Made by a program: the position numbers and the translations under genes
From: an uncultured Lachnospiraceae bacterium
Lineage (GTDB): Bacteria > Bacillota > Clostridia > Lachnospirales > Lachnospiraceae
Length of the DNA: 10,728 nt
Assembly (NCBI GenBank): GCA_946409475.1
Contig: CAMJWQ010000088.1
Location: 1 to 10,728 of the forward strand
Direction: 5' to 3'
Part shown: piece after piece, positions 1-6,308 of the stretch
Numbering within the stretch: the first letter of the stretch is position 1
Layout: the number at the start of each line of letters is the position of its first letter
The notes under the pieces: model-generated
Database searches by the model: none
Seen by the model: only the letters and a program-made list of their open reading frames with translations
Told to the model about the DNA's origin: nothing

Positions 1-1089
1 GGGGGGACCAGCGGCTGTGTAGAAAACGGAGCAATTGGAAATGAAGCATACATATTAACGGGATATTTTAATTTGCCGAAGATATTGGAGCTGACCCTGT
101 TTGACGGATATGACCATATGAGTGGTAAACAGGTGGGCTTGCCATTAGGAAATGGAGAAGATTTCAAGTCCTATGAGGAGCTGTGGGAGGCTTATAAAAA
201 ACAGATCAGCTATTTCTTGGAGATTAAGATAAGAGGAAATAACATTATTGAAAAAATCTATGCAGAGTATATGCCGGTTCCCTTTCTGTCTGTTATTACC
301 AACGATTGTATAACAAGAGGTAAGGATTATAATGCCGGTGGTGCCAGATATAATACCAGCTATATACAGGGAGTGGGAATTGCTACCATTACGGATTCCC
401 TGGCTGCCATTAAATATAATGTATACGATGAGAAAAAATTTAACATGGCAGAGCTTCTTCAGGCCCTAAAGGATAATTTTACAGGTCATGAAAGGATTCT
501 AAACCTGGTCCGTAACCGTACACCCAAGTATGGCAATGATAACGATTATGCGGATACCATAATGTGGGAGGTCTTTGATTACTATTGCAGCAGTGTTGTG
601 GGAAGGCCTAATGTAAAGGGAGGAGCCTATGGTATTAATATGCTGCCTACCACCTGTCATGTCTATTTTGGGGAGGTGATGATTGCCGGCCCCAACGGAC
701 GCCTGGCACACAAGCCTGTTTCCGAGGGAATTTCACCGGAAAAGGGAGCAGATATGTATGGCCCCACCGCCGTTGTAAAATCGGCCTCCAAGATGGATCA
801 TCTCAGAACGGGAGGAACCTTATTGAATCAGAAGTTTGTCCCTTCCGTTGTGGCCGGAGAGCTGGGCCTGGAGCAGATGGCAAATCTTATCCGTACCTAT
901 TTTGAACTGGACGGACACCATATCCAGTTTAATGTCATTGACAGGCAGACTCTCATAAATGCCCAGGAAAGACCGGAGGAATATAAGGATCTCATCGTCA
1001 GGGTCGCCGGATACAGTGACCATTTCCGGAATTTAAGCAAAGAATTGCAGGATGAAATCATAGGAAGAACGGAGCAGACCTTTCATTGA
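1..1089 (+). CDS. hypD: trans-4-hydroxy-L-proline dehydratase, glycyl radical enzyme (C-terminal part)
   Basis: This glycyl-radical enzyme converts trans-4-hydroxy-L-proline to pyrroline-5-carboxylate plus water. The frame is open from base 1, so the N-terminal half (about 430 residues) lies outside the window. The first codons read GGTSGCVE, with the thiyl-radical cysteine at 16-18 and the catalytic glutamate two residues later. A tyrosine follows 16 residues after the cysteine, in ILTGYFN. The C-terminal radical loop is RVAGYSDHF, with the radical glycine at 1009-1011. As I recall the Clostridioides difficile enzyme (Cys434, Glu436, Tyr450, Thr645, Gly765), the spacings here match with no insertion: Tyr is at Cys+16, Thr at Cys+211 (in LPTTCHVYF) and Gly at Cys+331. 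That pattern favours HypD over pyruvate formate-lyase, glycerol or choline lyases. It needs a radical-SAM activase, which is not in view and is probably upstream. The gene ends 7 bp from the convergent LysR gene, with no terminator between them. Confidence 0.9.
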   Translation, partial: GGTSGCVENGAIGNEAYILTGYFNLPKILELTLFDGYDHMSGKQVGLPLGNGEDFKSYEELWEAYKKQISYFLEIKIRGNNIIEKIYAEYMPVPFLSVITNDCITRGKDYNAGGARYNTSYIQGVGIATITDSLAAIKYNVYDEKKFNMAELLQALKDNFTGHERILNLVRNRTPKYGNDNDYADTIMWEVFDYYCSSVVGRPNVKGGAYGINMLPTTCHVYFGEVMIAGPNGRLAHKPVSEGISPEKGADMYGPTAVVKSASKMDHLRTGGTLLNQKFVPSVVAGELGLEQMANLIRTYFELDGHHIQFNVIDRQTLINAQERPEEYKDLIVRVAGYSDHFRNLSKELQDEIIGRTEQTFH

Positions 1090-1096
1090 TTTCACT

Positions 1097-1993
1097 TTAA
1101 CGGATGTCGTCCGATGAATTTGAATCAAAGGATATATGTACCCTGGCATAATCCGTAAAATTTTTTGCCGCAGGAGATAACTCGTTATAAGAACGCATAG
1201 CAATACCAAGCTCACGGTAAAAATAAGGCTTTAGAGGAAGAGACGTAATCCGGTTCTCGAAGCCTCGCAATATCAGTCTGGGAAGTATACTGATTCCAAG
1301 GTGGTGAATCACCATGGAAATGATAGCATGGTCATCAGTGGAGGAATACTTAAAATCAGGAGAAATACCGGAGCTTTCCAGAGCATAGTGAATATCATAA
1401 TCCGTTCCCGCCGCCGAAATAATAAAGGGTCTTCCTTCAAAATCCTCAATGGGGAATGTACCGTCGGAAGGGATAGGGTAGTCTTTTGGAAGAACGGCCA
1501 TAAGAGAATCCTTACCCAAAGGAATCCAGTTAAAAGAACGTGTTTCCGGAAGGCTTAGAAAACCGATATCTACAATATTGGTATCAAGCCACTGCATAAT
1601 GTCTTCTGCGCCCCCTTCTCTTAAATAAATTTCAATGTTGGGATGGGCTTTCTTAAATTCATGGAGGATAGGAGGCAGGCTGTGGGCAGATATACTGGAA
1701 TAGGTTCCAATGGTAAGCCTTCCCTCCTCCAGGCCGTTTATGGCATGGATAGTCTGTTCCAGCTTTTCATAATCGGAAAGGATGCTGTGTATAAGAGGGA
1801 GAAGAAGCTCCGCATTCGGAGTCAGGGAAACACCGTGCCTTGCCCTGAAAAACAAAGAAAAGCCCAGCTCCGCTTCCAGCCCCTTTAGGATATGGCTGAC
1901 GCCTGACTGGGAATAGCCAAGCCGTTCACCGCTTCTGGTAAAGTTTTTCGTTTCTGCTATGTCTACGAATAATTTGTATTTATTAATATCCAT
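1097..1993 (-). CDS. LysR-family transcriptional regulator
   Basis: This is a 298-residue protein of normal LysR length. The N-terminal winged helix-turn-helix covers about residues 1-60 (MDINKYKLFVDIAETKNFTR, then GYSQSGVSHILKGLEAELG). A linker helix leads to a periplasmic-binding-protein-like effector domain from about residue 90 to the end, beginning GRLTIGTYSSIS. The ATG start is supported by GAGGG seven bases upstream on the minus strand. It is transcribed divergently from the prd operon and converges on hypD. Such placement usually means that the regulator controls the divergent genes, here hydroxyproline/proline reduction. The effector is unknown; proline, hydroxyproline or P5C are reasonable guesses. 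It is not PrdR, the sigma-54-type activator of proline reductase genes in C. difficile. The family call is firm; the regulon is inference. Confidence 0.93.
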   Translation of the reverse strand: MDINKYKLFVDIAETKNFTRSGERLGYSQSGVSHILKGLEAELGFSLFFRARHGVSLTPNAELLLPLIHSILSDYEKLEQTIHAINGLEEGRLTIGTYSSISAHSLPPILHEFKKAHPNIEIYLREGGAEDIMQWLDTNIVDIGFLSLPETRSFNWIPLGKDSLMAVLPKDYPIPSDGTFPIEDFEGRPFIISAAGTDYDIHYALESSGISPDFKYSSTDDHAIISMVIHHLGISILPRLILRGFENRITSLPLKPYFYRELGIAMRSYNELSPAAKNFTDYARVHISFDSNSSDDIR

Positions 1994-2013
1994 TTAGAAT
2001 CCCTCATATTCAT

Positions 2014-2028
2014 ATAATTTTTTATTAT
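2014..2028. promoter_or_regulatory. 5-5-5 inverted repeat in the LysR leader
   Basis: ATAAT-N5-ATTAT is a perfect inverted repeat containing a T-N11-A core, the usual shape of a LysR-type operator. It lies 21-35 bp upstream of the regulator's start codon and just downstream of its predicted transcription start, where binding could block the gene's own expression. It is very AT-rich, so chance is possible. Confidence 0.35.
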
Positions 2029-2042
2029 CGGGCTATATTACT

Positions 2043-2071
2043 TTTATACATAAGTAAGGCGCTGCTGTCAA
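2043..2071 (-). promoter_or_regulatory. sigma-A-type promoter of the LysR gene
   Basis: On the minus strand there is a perfect TTGACA (2066-2071), a 17-bp spacer and TATAAA (2043-2048). Transcription would start near 2036 and give a leader of about 40 bases before the ATG at 1993. It is the best promoter match in the window. Confidence 0.75.
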
Positions 2072-2088
2072 TATAAGATATGAAGAAA

Positions 2089-2107
2089 TTTAATGGCAGG
2101 CATTAAA
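2089..2107. promoter_or_regulatory. 7-5-7 inverted repeat, candidate regulator operator between divergent promoters
   Basis: TTTAATG-GCAGG-CATTAAA is a perfect 7-bp inverted repeat with a 5-bp spacer. It sits 17 bp upstream of the LysR gene's -35 box and 9 bp upstream of the proposed forward -35 box, the usual location of an activator site that also controls its own gene. It does not strictly obey the T-N11-A rule, because the N11 pair here is A and T. Binding by the adjacent LysR protein is therefore inferred from position and symmetry only. Confidence 0.5.
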
Positions 2108-2116
2108 AATCCGAAC

Positions 2117-2145
2117 TTTACTAATGTGTAAATAGAAGATAAGAT
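2117..2145 (+). promoter_or_regulatory. possible forward promoter of the prd operon
   Basis: TTTACT (2117-2122), a 17-bp spacer and TAAGAT (2140-2145) match the sigma-A consensus at 4/6 in each box. A weak promoter just downstream of an inverted repeat fits activator control. No convincing sigma-54 (-24/-12) element was found here. Transcription would start near 2152 and give a leader of about 195 bases before prdC. Confidence 0.4.
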
Positions 2146-2165
2146 ACTTTTAAAAGAAGGATAGA

Positions 2166-2270
2166 ATGTTAAATGTCAAAGGCGGCATGATACGGTTTGT
2201 ATCAGCTGCCTTTTTTATCGTAAAGGAAATTACATCCTATAGCGCAAAATGTCTTCTCCCTCAAGAATGA
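2166..2270 (+). CDS. possible 34-codon leader peptide upstream of prdC
   Basis: An ATG at 2166 follows AAGAAGGA (2154-2161) at a suitable distance and opens 34 codons, MLNVKGGMIRFVSAAFFIVK and on to LLPQE, ending in TGA at 2268-2270. The reading frame runs through the whole terminator-like hairpin at 2178-2216. It stops in the apical loop and 3' flank of the inner helix of the next hairpin. Ribosomes on it would prevent the first hairpin from forming. It has only one proline and no run of a regulatory codon, so it is not a classical amino-acid attenuator peptide. It may be a chance ORF. Confidence 0.3.
   Translation: MLNVKGGMIRFVSAAFFIVKEITSYSAKCLLPQE
2178..2216 (+). terminator. intrinsic terminator or leader attenuator upstream of prdC
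   Basis: The left arm (2178-2193) pairs with the right arm (2199-2213 plus T's) through GGCGGC/GCTGCC and TGATAC/GTATCA. One bulged A lies at 2187, the loop is GGTTT, and six T's follow at 2211-2216. Twelve strong pairs are extended by three A-T pairs. It points along the + strand. The only genes upstream on that strand are hypD, about 1.1 kb away, or the start of the prd transcript itself, so it is either a distant hypD terminator or an attenuator in the prd leader. Confidence 0.75.
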
Positions 2271-2304
2271 GGGGAAGGGGAGCTGAAGTATCGAAGACAT
2301 TTTG
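2245..2304 (+). promoter_or_regulatory. leader hairpin with perfect 12-bp stem before prdC
   Basis: CAAAATGTCTTC (2245-2256) is exactly complementary to GAAGACATTTTG (2293-2304). It encloses a small CCCTC/GAGGG hairpin (2258-2262 with 2269-2273) and an unpaired purine-rich stretch. It ends 42 bases before the prdC start and lacks a clean T-run, so it is not an ordinary terminator. It could be a protein-binding or ligand-responsive leader element. I do not recognise it as a known riboswitch or T-box class. Confidence 0.5.
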
Positions 2305-2346
2305 TTCAGTACACTAGACCGGCATGATAGGAAGTGAGGAGTTTAA

Positions 2347-3645
2347 ATGGCAAAGGAATTCATTTTTTATTTGAAGCAGCATATCGGATTACCGGCAGTT
2401 GCTGAGGTAAAATGCGGTGATTATGTGAAACGGGGGCAAAGGATAGCCTCTAAACCGGAGGGAAAGCCCGGAGCTAATCTTCATACAAGTATAAATGGAA
2501 GAGTAATGAAAGTGAATGAAGAAGAAATTCGGATAAAAGCAGAGGAAACGGATTTTTCTGTTTATGAAAAACTAAAGGGAAATACACCGATGGAGCTGAT
2601 AGAAGAGGCCGGTATCGTAGGAATGGGAGGTGCGGGATTTCCCACAGATAGAAAACTGAATACGAAGCTGACCGAAAATGGTACCATAATCATTAATGCG
2701 GCAGAATGTGAGCCGGTCTTGTCCCACAATATTGCCAGGCTGGAGAAAGAACCCCATAAGCTGTTAAGGGGATTGCAGATGGTAATAGATATTCTGCAGG
2801 TAAAACGGGGAGTGATTGCTATTAAAAGCAAACATAAGGAGGCTGTTAAAAGGTTGAAGGAAGCGGATAAAGACGGAATTTGTGAAATAGCTGAATTGGA
2901 AGATATGTACCCCATGGGTGAAGAGAGAGCTGTTATAAGAGAAGTTATGGGAGTGCTGCTATCCGTTGACTCTCTTCCTTCGGAAGCAGATGCCGTAGTA
3001 CTGAATGCGGAAACGGTTATGCGCATCAGGGAGGCGGTGGAGGATAAAAAACCACTTATAGATAAAGATATTACGATGGCAGGAAAGCTGAAAGATTCCG
3101 GACAGATCAGAATTTTGGAAGATATCCCTATAGGAATGCAGGTGGCCGATGTCATGGAAATGGCCGGGGGTATCGGAGAGGAATATGGAGAAATTATCAT
3201 GGGAGGACCTTTTACGGGTGAAAGAACGTATCCGGATAAAGGAATCAAAAAGACGACAGGCGGACTCATTGCGGCAGAAGCTTTTTTGAAAGGACCGGAG
3301 AAAATAGGAATTTTAATCTGCGCCTGCGGTGCCGGTAAAGAAAGATTGACGGAAATGGCAGAAAGTATGGGAAGTCAGGTTGTGGCTGCAGCCTGGTGCA
3401 AACAGGCTCATGCAAAAAATACGGCATATAAATGTGAAAACCCGGGACGCTGTCCGGGACAGGCAGGAAAGGTCATGGAATTGAAAAAACAGGGAGCTCA
3501 GGCACTGCTTATCAGTAATTGCACGGATTGTACCAATACGGTGATGTCCTGTGCACCTAAAATGGGACTTCCGGTCTATCATTGTACGGACGGAAGCTTA
3601 CGTGCGGTTAATCAGAAATTGATTCGTCGAAATCGTCAAATATAA
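2347..3645 (+). CDS. prdC: RnfC-like electron-transfer protein of proline reductase
   Basis: PrdC is thought to pass electrons from NADH or the Rnf system to D-proline reductase. The 432-residue protein has an RnfC-type N-terminal barrel-sandwich domain (about 1-65). It then has the nucleotide-binding GMGGAGFPT (92-100), NAAECEP (117-123) and the flavin-site YPMGEE (188-193). The C-terminal third (from 318) is cysteine-rich, with CxC at 325/327, C351, C363, C369, CxxC at 392/395, C402 and C413. The ATG follows AGGAG by five bases and the next gene begins 18 bp later. PrdC has been reported as a selenoprotein in C. sticklandii and C. difficile; here no in-frame TGA occurs and all sites are cysteine. 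First gene of the operon. An ordinary RnfC is less likely, given the context and the lack of the usual ferredoxin-type CxxCxxCxxxCP pairs. Confidence 0.9.
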   Translation: MAKEFIFYLKQHIGLPAVAEVKCGDYVKRGQRIASKPEGKPGANLHTSINGRVMKVNEEEIRIKAEETDFSVYEKLKGNTPMELIEEAGIVGMGGAGFPTDRKLNTKLTENGTIIINAAECEPVLSHNIARLEKEPHKLLRGLQMVIDILQVKRGVIAIKSKHKEAVKRLKEADKDGICEIAELEDMYPMGEERAVIREVMGVLLSVDSLPSEADAVVLNAETVMRIREAVEDKKPLIDKDITMAGKLKDSGQIRILEDIPIGMQVADVMEMAGGIGEEYGEIIMGGPFTGERTYPDKGIKKTTGGLIAAEAFLKGPEKIGILICACGAGKERLTEMAESMGSQVVAAAWCKQAHAKNTAYKCENPGRCPGQAGKVMELKKQGAQALLISNCTDCTNTVMSCAPKMGLPVYHCTDGSLRAVNQKLIRRNRQI

Positions 3646-3663
3646 AAAAAAGGAGAGAAAGCT

Positions 3664-5274
3664 ATGTCTATTACTACCGAAACGGTAAAATCACATTTAA
3701 AGGATCCTGCAATTTTTTGCTGTCAAAGGAAAAAAGGTTTAGTGATCGGACCTGCAGATTTGGAGGATCCTGATTTGTTTGAGGATATGATGGAGGCGGG
3801 ACTTCTGACATTAAGTGAAGAGGGGCTGACCATAGAGCAGGTGCTGGGAGCTGTGTTGATAACGGATTGTGATGCCCTTTCTCCAATATTACCAACTATG
3901 GTTGATACGGTGAAGCAGCCCGTAGCAGAGGAAAAGAAAAAAACGCCGGAGAAAGCGGAGGAGAAATCGCAAAGCAAAATAACAGGGGAAAAAGAAGATA
4001 AAGTGCTGCGTACGTTGGTGAAACGGTATTATAAAGTGACGGATGTGGTAACAGGTGATATTACTTCCTTTGAAAACGGTGTTGTAACCATTGACAGAAA
4101 ACTTATGGAAGAAGCCCTTCAGGCAGATCCTATCGTAAAAGAAATTAAAATTGACGTAATAAAGCCCGAAGAGAGGCATATCCATACCGATACGATTATG
4201 GATGTATGCCCCGTAGCTGCCAAGGTGGAAGGCAGTCTTGGGGAAGGTATTACGAATGTATTGGAGGGTGCTGTATTTATGCTTACGGGTGTGGATGAAG
4301 ACGGTACCCAGGTACATGAATTTGGTTCTTCCGAAGGATTTCTTGATGAGAGGATGGCATTCGGCAATCCGGGATGCGCAGATGAAGAGGATATCATCAT
4401 CAGGGTAGAAGCAGTCGTTCAGCGGTTGACGGGCATGGAAAGAAGAGGGCCCTATGCGGCCCATAAATGTGAAGACGTTATCATTCAGGCGGTTCGAAAC
4501 GTATTAAGGAAAACAACGGATGTACCCGTAAGAGAAGAGCTTTGTAAGGATGTTAAGAAATATGATAAACCAAGAGTGGTGCTGGTAAAGGAAATCATGG
4601 GCCAGGGTGCCATGCATGATAATATACTTTGTCCAACGGAGCCCTGCGGAGTTCCTGGCGGTCAGAAAAACGTAGATTTGGGAAATGTACCCCTGATGCT
4701 CTCTCCGAATGAAGTACGTGACGGTGGTATTCATGCCCTGACCTGTATCGGACCGGCAACAAAGGAAATGACACGTCATTATTTCAGAGAGCCTTTGGTG
4801 GAAGCTTTGGCAGAGGATAAGGAACTGGATTTGATTGGGGTCATTTTTGTAGGAAGCCCCCAGGTCAATGATGAGAAAGCCTTTGTTTCGGAAAGGCTTG
4901 GTGCATGGATTGAGACAATGGACATAGAGGGAGCTGTCGTAACTACGGAGGGCTTTGGAAATAACCATATTGATTTCACATCGCATATCGAACAGATTGG
5001 GAAACGGGATATTCCCGTCGTTGGGGTATCCTTCTGTGCCTATCAGGGACAGCTGGTAGTGGGAAACAAATATGCCGATGCCATGATTGAAATAAATAAA
5101 GATAAAGAAGGCTTTGAAAACGAAATCGCAGGATGTTCGGAAATCTGCCCTAAGGATGCGGCACGTGCGGTACAGATGCTTAAGAATAAAATGATGGGTG
5201 TGGAAATCAAGCCGGCTTCAAGAAAATGGTCACAGGAAGTCATTGATAACAATAACAGGCTTCTTGGCCTGTAA
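3664..5274 (+). CDS. prdA: D-proline reductase proprotein PrdA (pyruvoyl enzyme)
   Basis: PrdA is a proprotein. It is cut at a cysteine that becomes the pyruvoyl group binding D-proline, and the two chains join PrdB to reduce D-proline to 5-aminovalerate. The likely cut is Thr360-Cys361, in GIHALTCIGPATKE, giving chains of about 360 and 176 residues. These are comparable to the roughly 45 and 23 kDa chains known from C. sticklandii. An N-terminal domain (1-80) is joined by a charged Lys/Glu linker (about 86-115) to the GrdE/PrdA-type core, which includes GAMHDN (315-320) and CPTEPCGVPGG (323-333). At 536 residues it is shorter than the roughly 630-residue proprotein I recall for C. sticklandii, probably through the N-terminal part and linker. 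AAGGAGAG lies eight bases before the ATG. The cleavage site is inferred by homology. Confidence 0.93.
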   Translation: MSITTETVKSHLKDPAIFCCQRKKGLVIGPADLEDPDLFEDMMEAGLLTLSEEGLTIEQVLGAVLITDCDALSPILPTMVDTVKQPVAEEKKKTPEKAEEKSQSKITGEKEDKVLRTLVKRYYKVTDVVTGDITSFENGVVTIDRKLMEEALQADPIVKEIKIDVIKPEERHIHTDTIMDVCPVAAKVEGSLGEGITNVLEGAVFMLTGVDEDGTQVHEFGSSEGFLDERMAFGNPGCADEEDIIIRVEAVVQRLTGMERRGPYAAHKCEDVIIQAVRNVLRKTTDVPVREELCKDVKKYDKPRVVLVKEIMGQGAMHDNILCPTEPCGVPGGQKNVDLGNVPLMLSPNEVRDGGIHALTCIGPATKEMTRHYFREPLVEALAEDKELDLIGVIFVGSPQVNDEKAFVSERLGAWIETMDIEGAVVTTEGFGNNHIDFTSHIEQIGKRDIPVVGVSFCAYQGQLVVGNKYADAMIEINKDKEGFENEIAGCSEICPKDAARAVQMLKNKMMGVEIKPASRKWSQEVIDNNNRLLGL

Positions 5275-5300
5275 AAATAGCTGCTGAAGGAGTGGTGACA

Positions 5301-5510
5301 ATGCAGTACGAACTGAATCCCATTCTTATGAAGGGGAAAATTGTAGCAGTGAACGATACGGCTGTTAAAGTAGATATACAGGGAAGACTGGGTGTCATAA
5401 CCGTACCCAGGCGCTGGGTACTAACGGAAAGAGTATTAGAGCCGGGTCTGAAGGTCGAATTCTATTTCAGCTATATGCAGGTAACGGAAGCGGATACAGC
5501 TTGTTCTTAG
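5301..5510 (+). CDS. small conserved prd-operon protein, probable beta-barrel (CBO2463/CBO2479-like)
   Basis: A 69-residue protein lies between prdA and prdB, the position of a small uncharacterised gene in other prd operons. I associate it with the CBO2463/CBO2479 domain name, from memory. The sequence is almost all short beta strands: GKIVAVNDTAVKVDIQGR, LGVITVPRRWV and LKVEFYFSYMQV. It looks like an SH3/OB-type small barrel and has no catalytic motif, signal peptide or membrane segment. The ATG at 5301 is preferred because AAGGAG (5287-5292) precedes it by eight bases; a GTG nine bases earlier overlaps that ribosome site. The function is unknown. A role in maturation, assembly or binding of the reductase is only a guess. 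Confidence 0.75.
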   Translation: MQYELNPILMKGKIVAVNDTAVKVDIQGRLGVITVPRRWVLTERVLEPGLKVEFYFSYMQVTEADTACS

Positions 5511-5552
5511 AGCTTTTATGGAAACAGTATAAAAATAAATGGAGGTAGTCAA

Positions 5553-6281
5553 ATGAATTTAACAGTAGTAGAAGGTATGCAGTCGGAAATTTTTGTTCCC
5601 GTCACTCCGGACCCGGTCTGGACTCCTTTAACAAAGCCTTTAAATACATGTAAAGTAGCGTTTATAACTGCAGGAGGAATACATCGAAAAAGCCAGGCTC
5701 CCTTTGACACATCAGGTGATTATTCGTACCGTTCCATTCCTTCCGCCATTTCAACCTCGGAGTTAATGGTGACACACGGCGGATTTGACAATTCGGACAT
5801 TAATAAGGATGTCAATGCCATGTTCCCTCTTGATCGTCTGCATGAGCTTGTAAAGGAAGGATTTATAGGAAGCCTTGCAAAAGAAATGTACGGCTTTATG
5901 GGAGGGGGAGGAAATGTGGATAAGTTTCGCAGCGAAACCGGGCCGGAAATTGCAGAAAAGCTGAAAGTACAGGGAGTGGATATTGTACTGTGCACGGGAG
6001 GCTGCGGTACCTGCCACCGTTCCGCAACCATTGTAACAAGATGCTGTGAAGAAAAAGGAATGTCCTGCTGTGTCATTGCAGCACTGCCTCCTATAGCAAA
6101 ACAGCAGGGAGCGCCGAGAATTACCGCGCCTCATGTGCCTATTGGTTCCAATGCCGGTGAACCTAATAATAAGGAAATGCAGACAGCGATCTTAAAGGAT
6201 ACGCTGCGCTTTATGGCAGAGGAAGCAGAGCATTATGGCATGTGCAAAGTACTTCCCTACGAATACAGACATAACGTTTAA
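5553..6281 (+). CDS. prdB: D-proline reductase subunit PrdB, cysteine variant
   Basis: PrdB is the redox subunit that, with the pyruvoyl chain of PrdA, opens the D-proline ring. The 242-residue length matches the 26-kDa subunit. The active-site loop reads LCTGGCGTCHRS, with Cys151 (TGC, 6003-6005) and Cys154. In characterised PrdB the first of these is selenocysteine, encoded by TGA near residue 152 in a UxxC motif, so this is a Sec-to-Cys version. GrdB-like family features include a glycine-rich GFMGGGGN (114-121) and ITAGGIH (38-44). GGAGG lies eight bases before the ATG. The gene follows the small ORF by 42 bp and precedes prdF by 27 bp. Cysteine variants can be slower than selenoenzymes but are found in natural family members. 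The family call is firm. Confidence 0.93.
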   Translation: MNLTVVEGMQSEIFVPVTPDPVWTPLTKPLNTCKVAFITAGGIHRKSQAPFDTSGDYSYRSIPSAISTSELMVTHGGFDNSDINKDVNAMFPLDRLHELVKEGFIGSLAKEMYGFMGGGGNVDKFRSETGPEIAEKLKVQGVDIVLCTGGCGTCHRSATIVTRCCEEKGMSCCVIAALPPIAKQQGAPRITAPHVPIGSNAGEPNNKEMQTAILKDTLRFMAEEAEHYGMCKVLPYEYRHNV

Positions 6282-6308
6282 ACTTGTAAAGACACAGGGG
6301 GATTGCTC

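Noticed and set aside
1100..1127. CGGA-N5-TCCG and TTGATT/AATCAA as a terminator between hypD and the LysR gene.
   Set aside because: The stems are short and interrupted, no T-run follows on either strand, and most of it lies within the LysR coding sequence.
2093..2110. TGGCA as a possible sigma-54 -24 box for a PrdR-type promoter.
   Set aside because: There is no GC dinucleotide at the required 10-base distance, and the site is part of the 7-5-7 inverted repeat.
2562..3269. A long minus-strand frame of 235 codons inside prdC.
   Set aside because: It is serine/proline/isoleucine-rich low-complexity translation antisense to a clear prdC gene, with no ribosome site or family resemblance.
3889..4464. 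A minus-strand frame of 191 codons inside prdA.
   Set aside because: Its composition (Phe/His/Tyr/Cys-rich) is that of an antisense shadow of the conserved prdA sequence.
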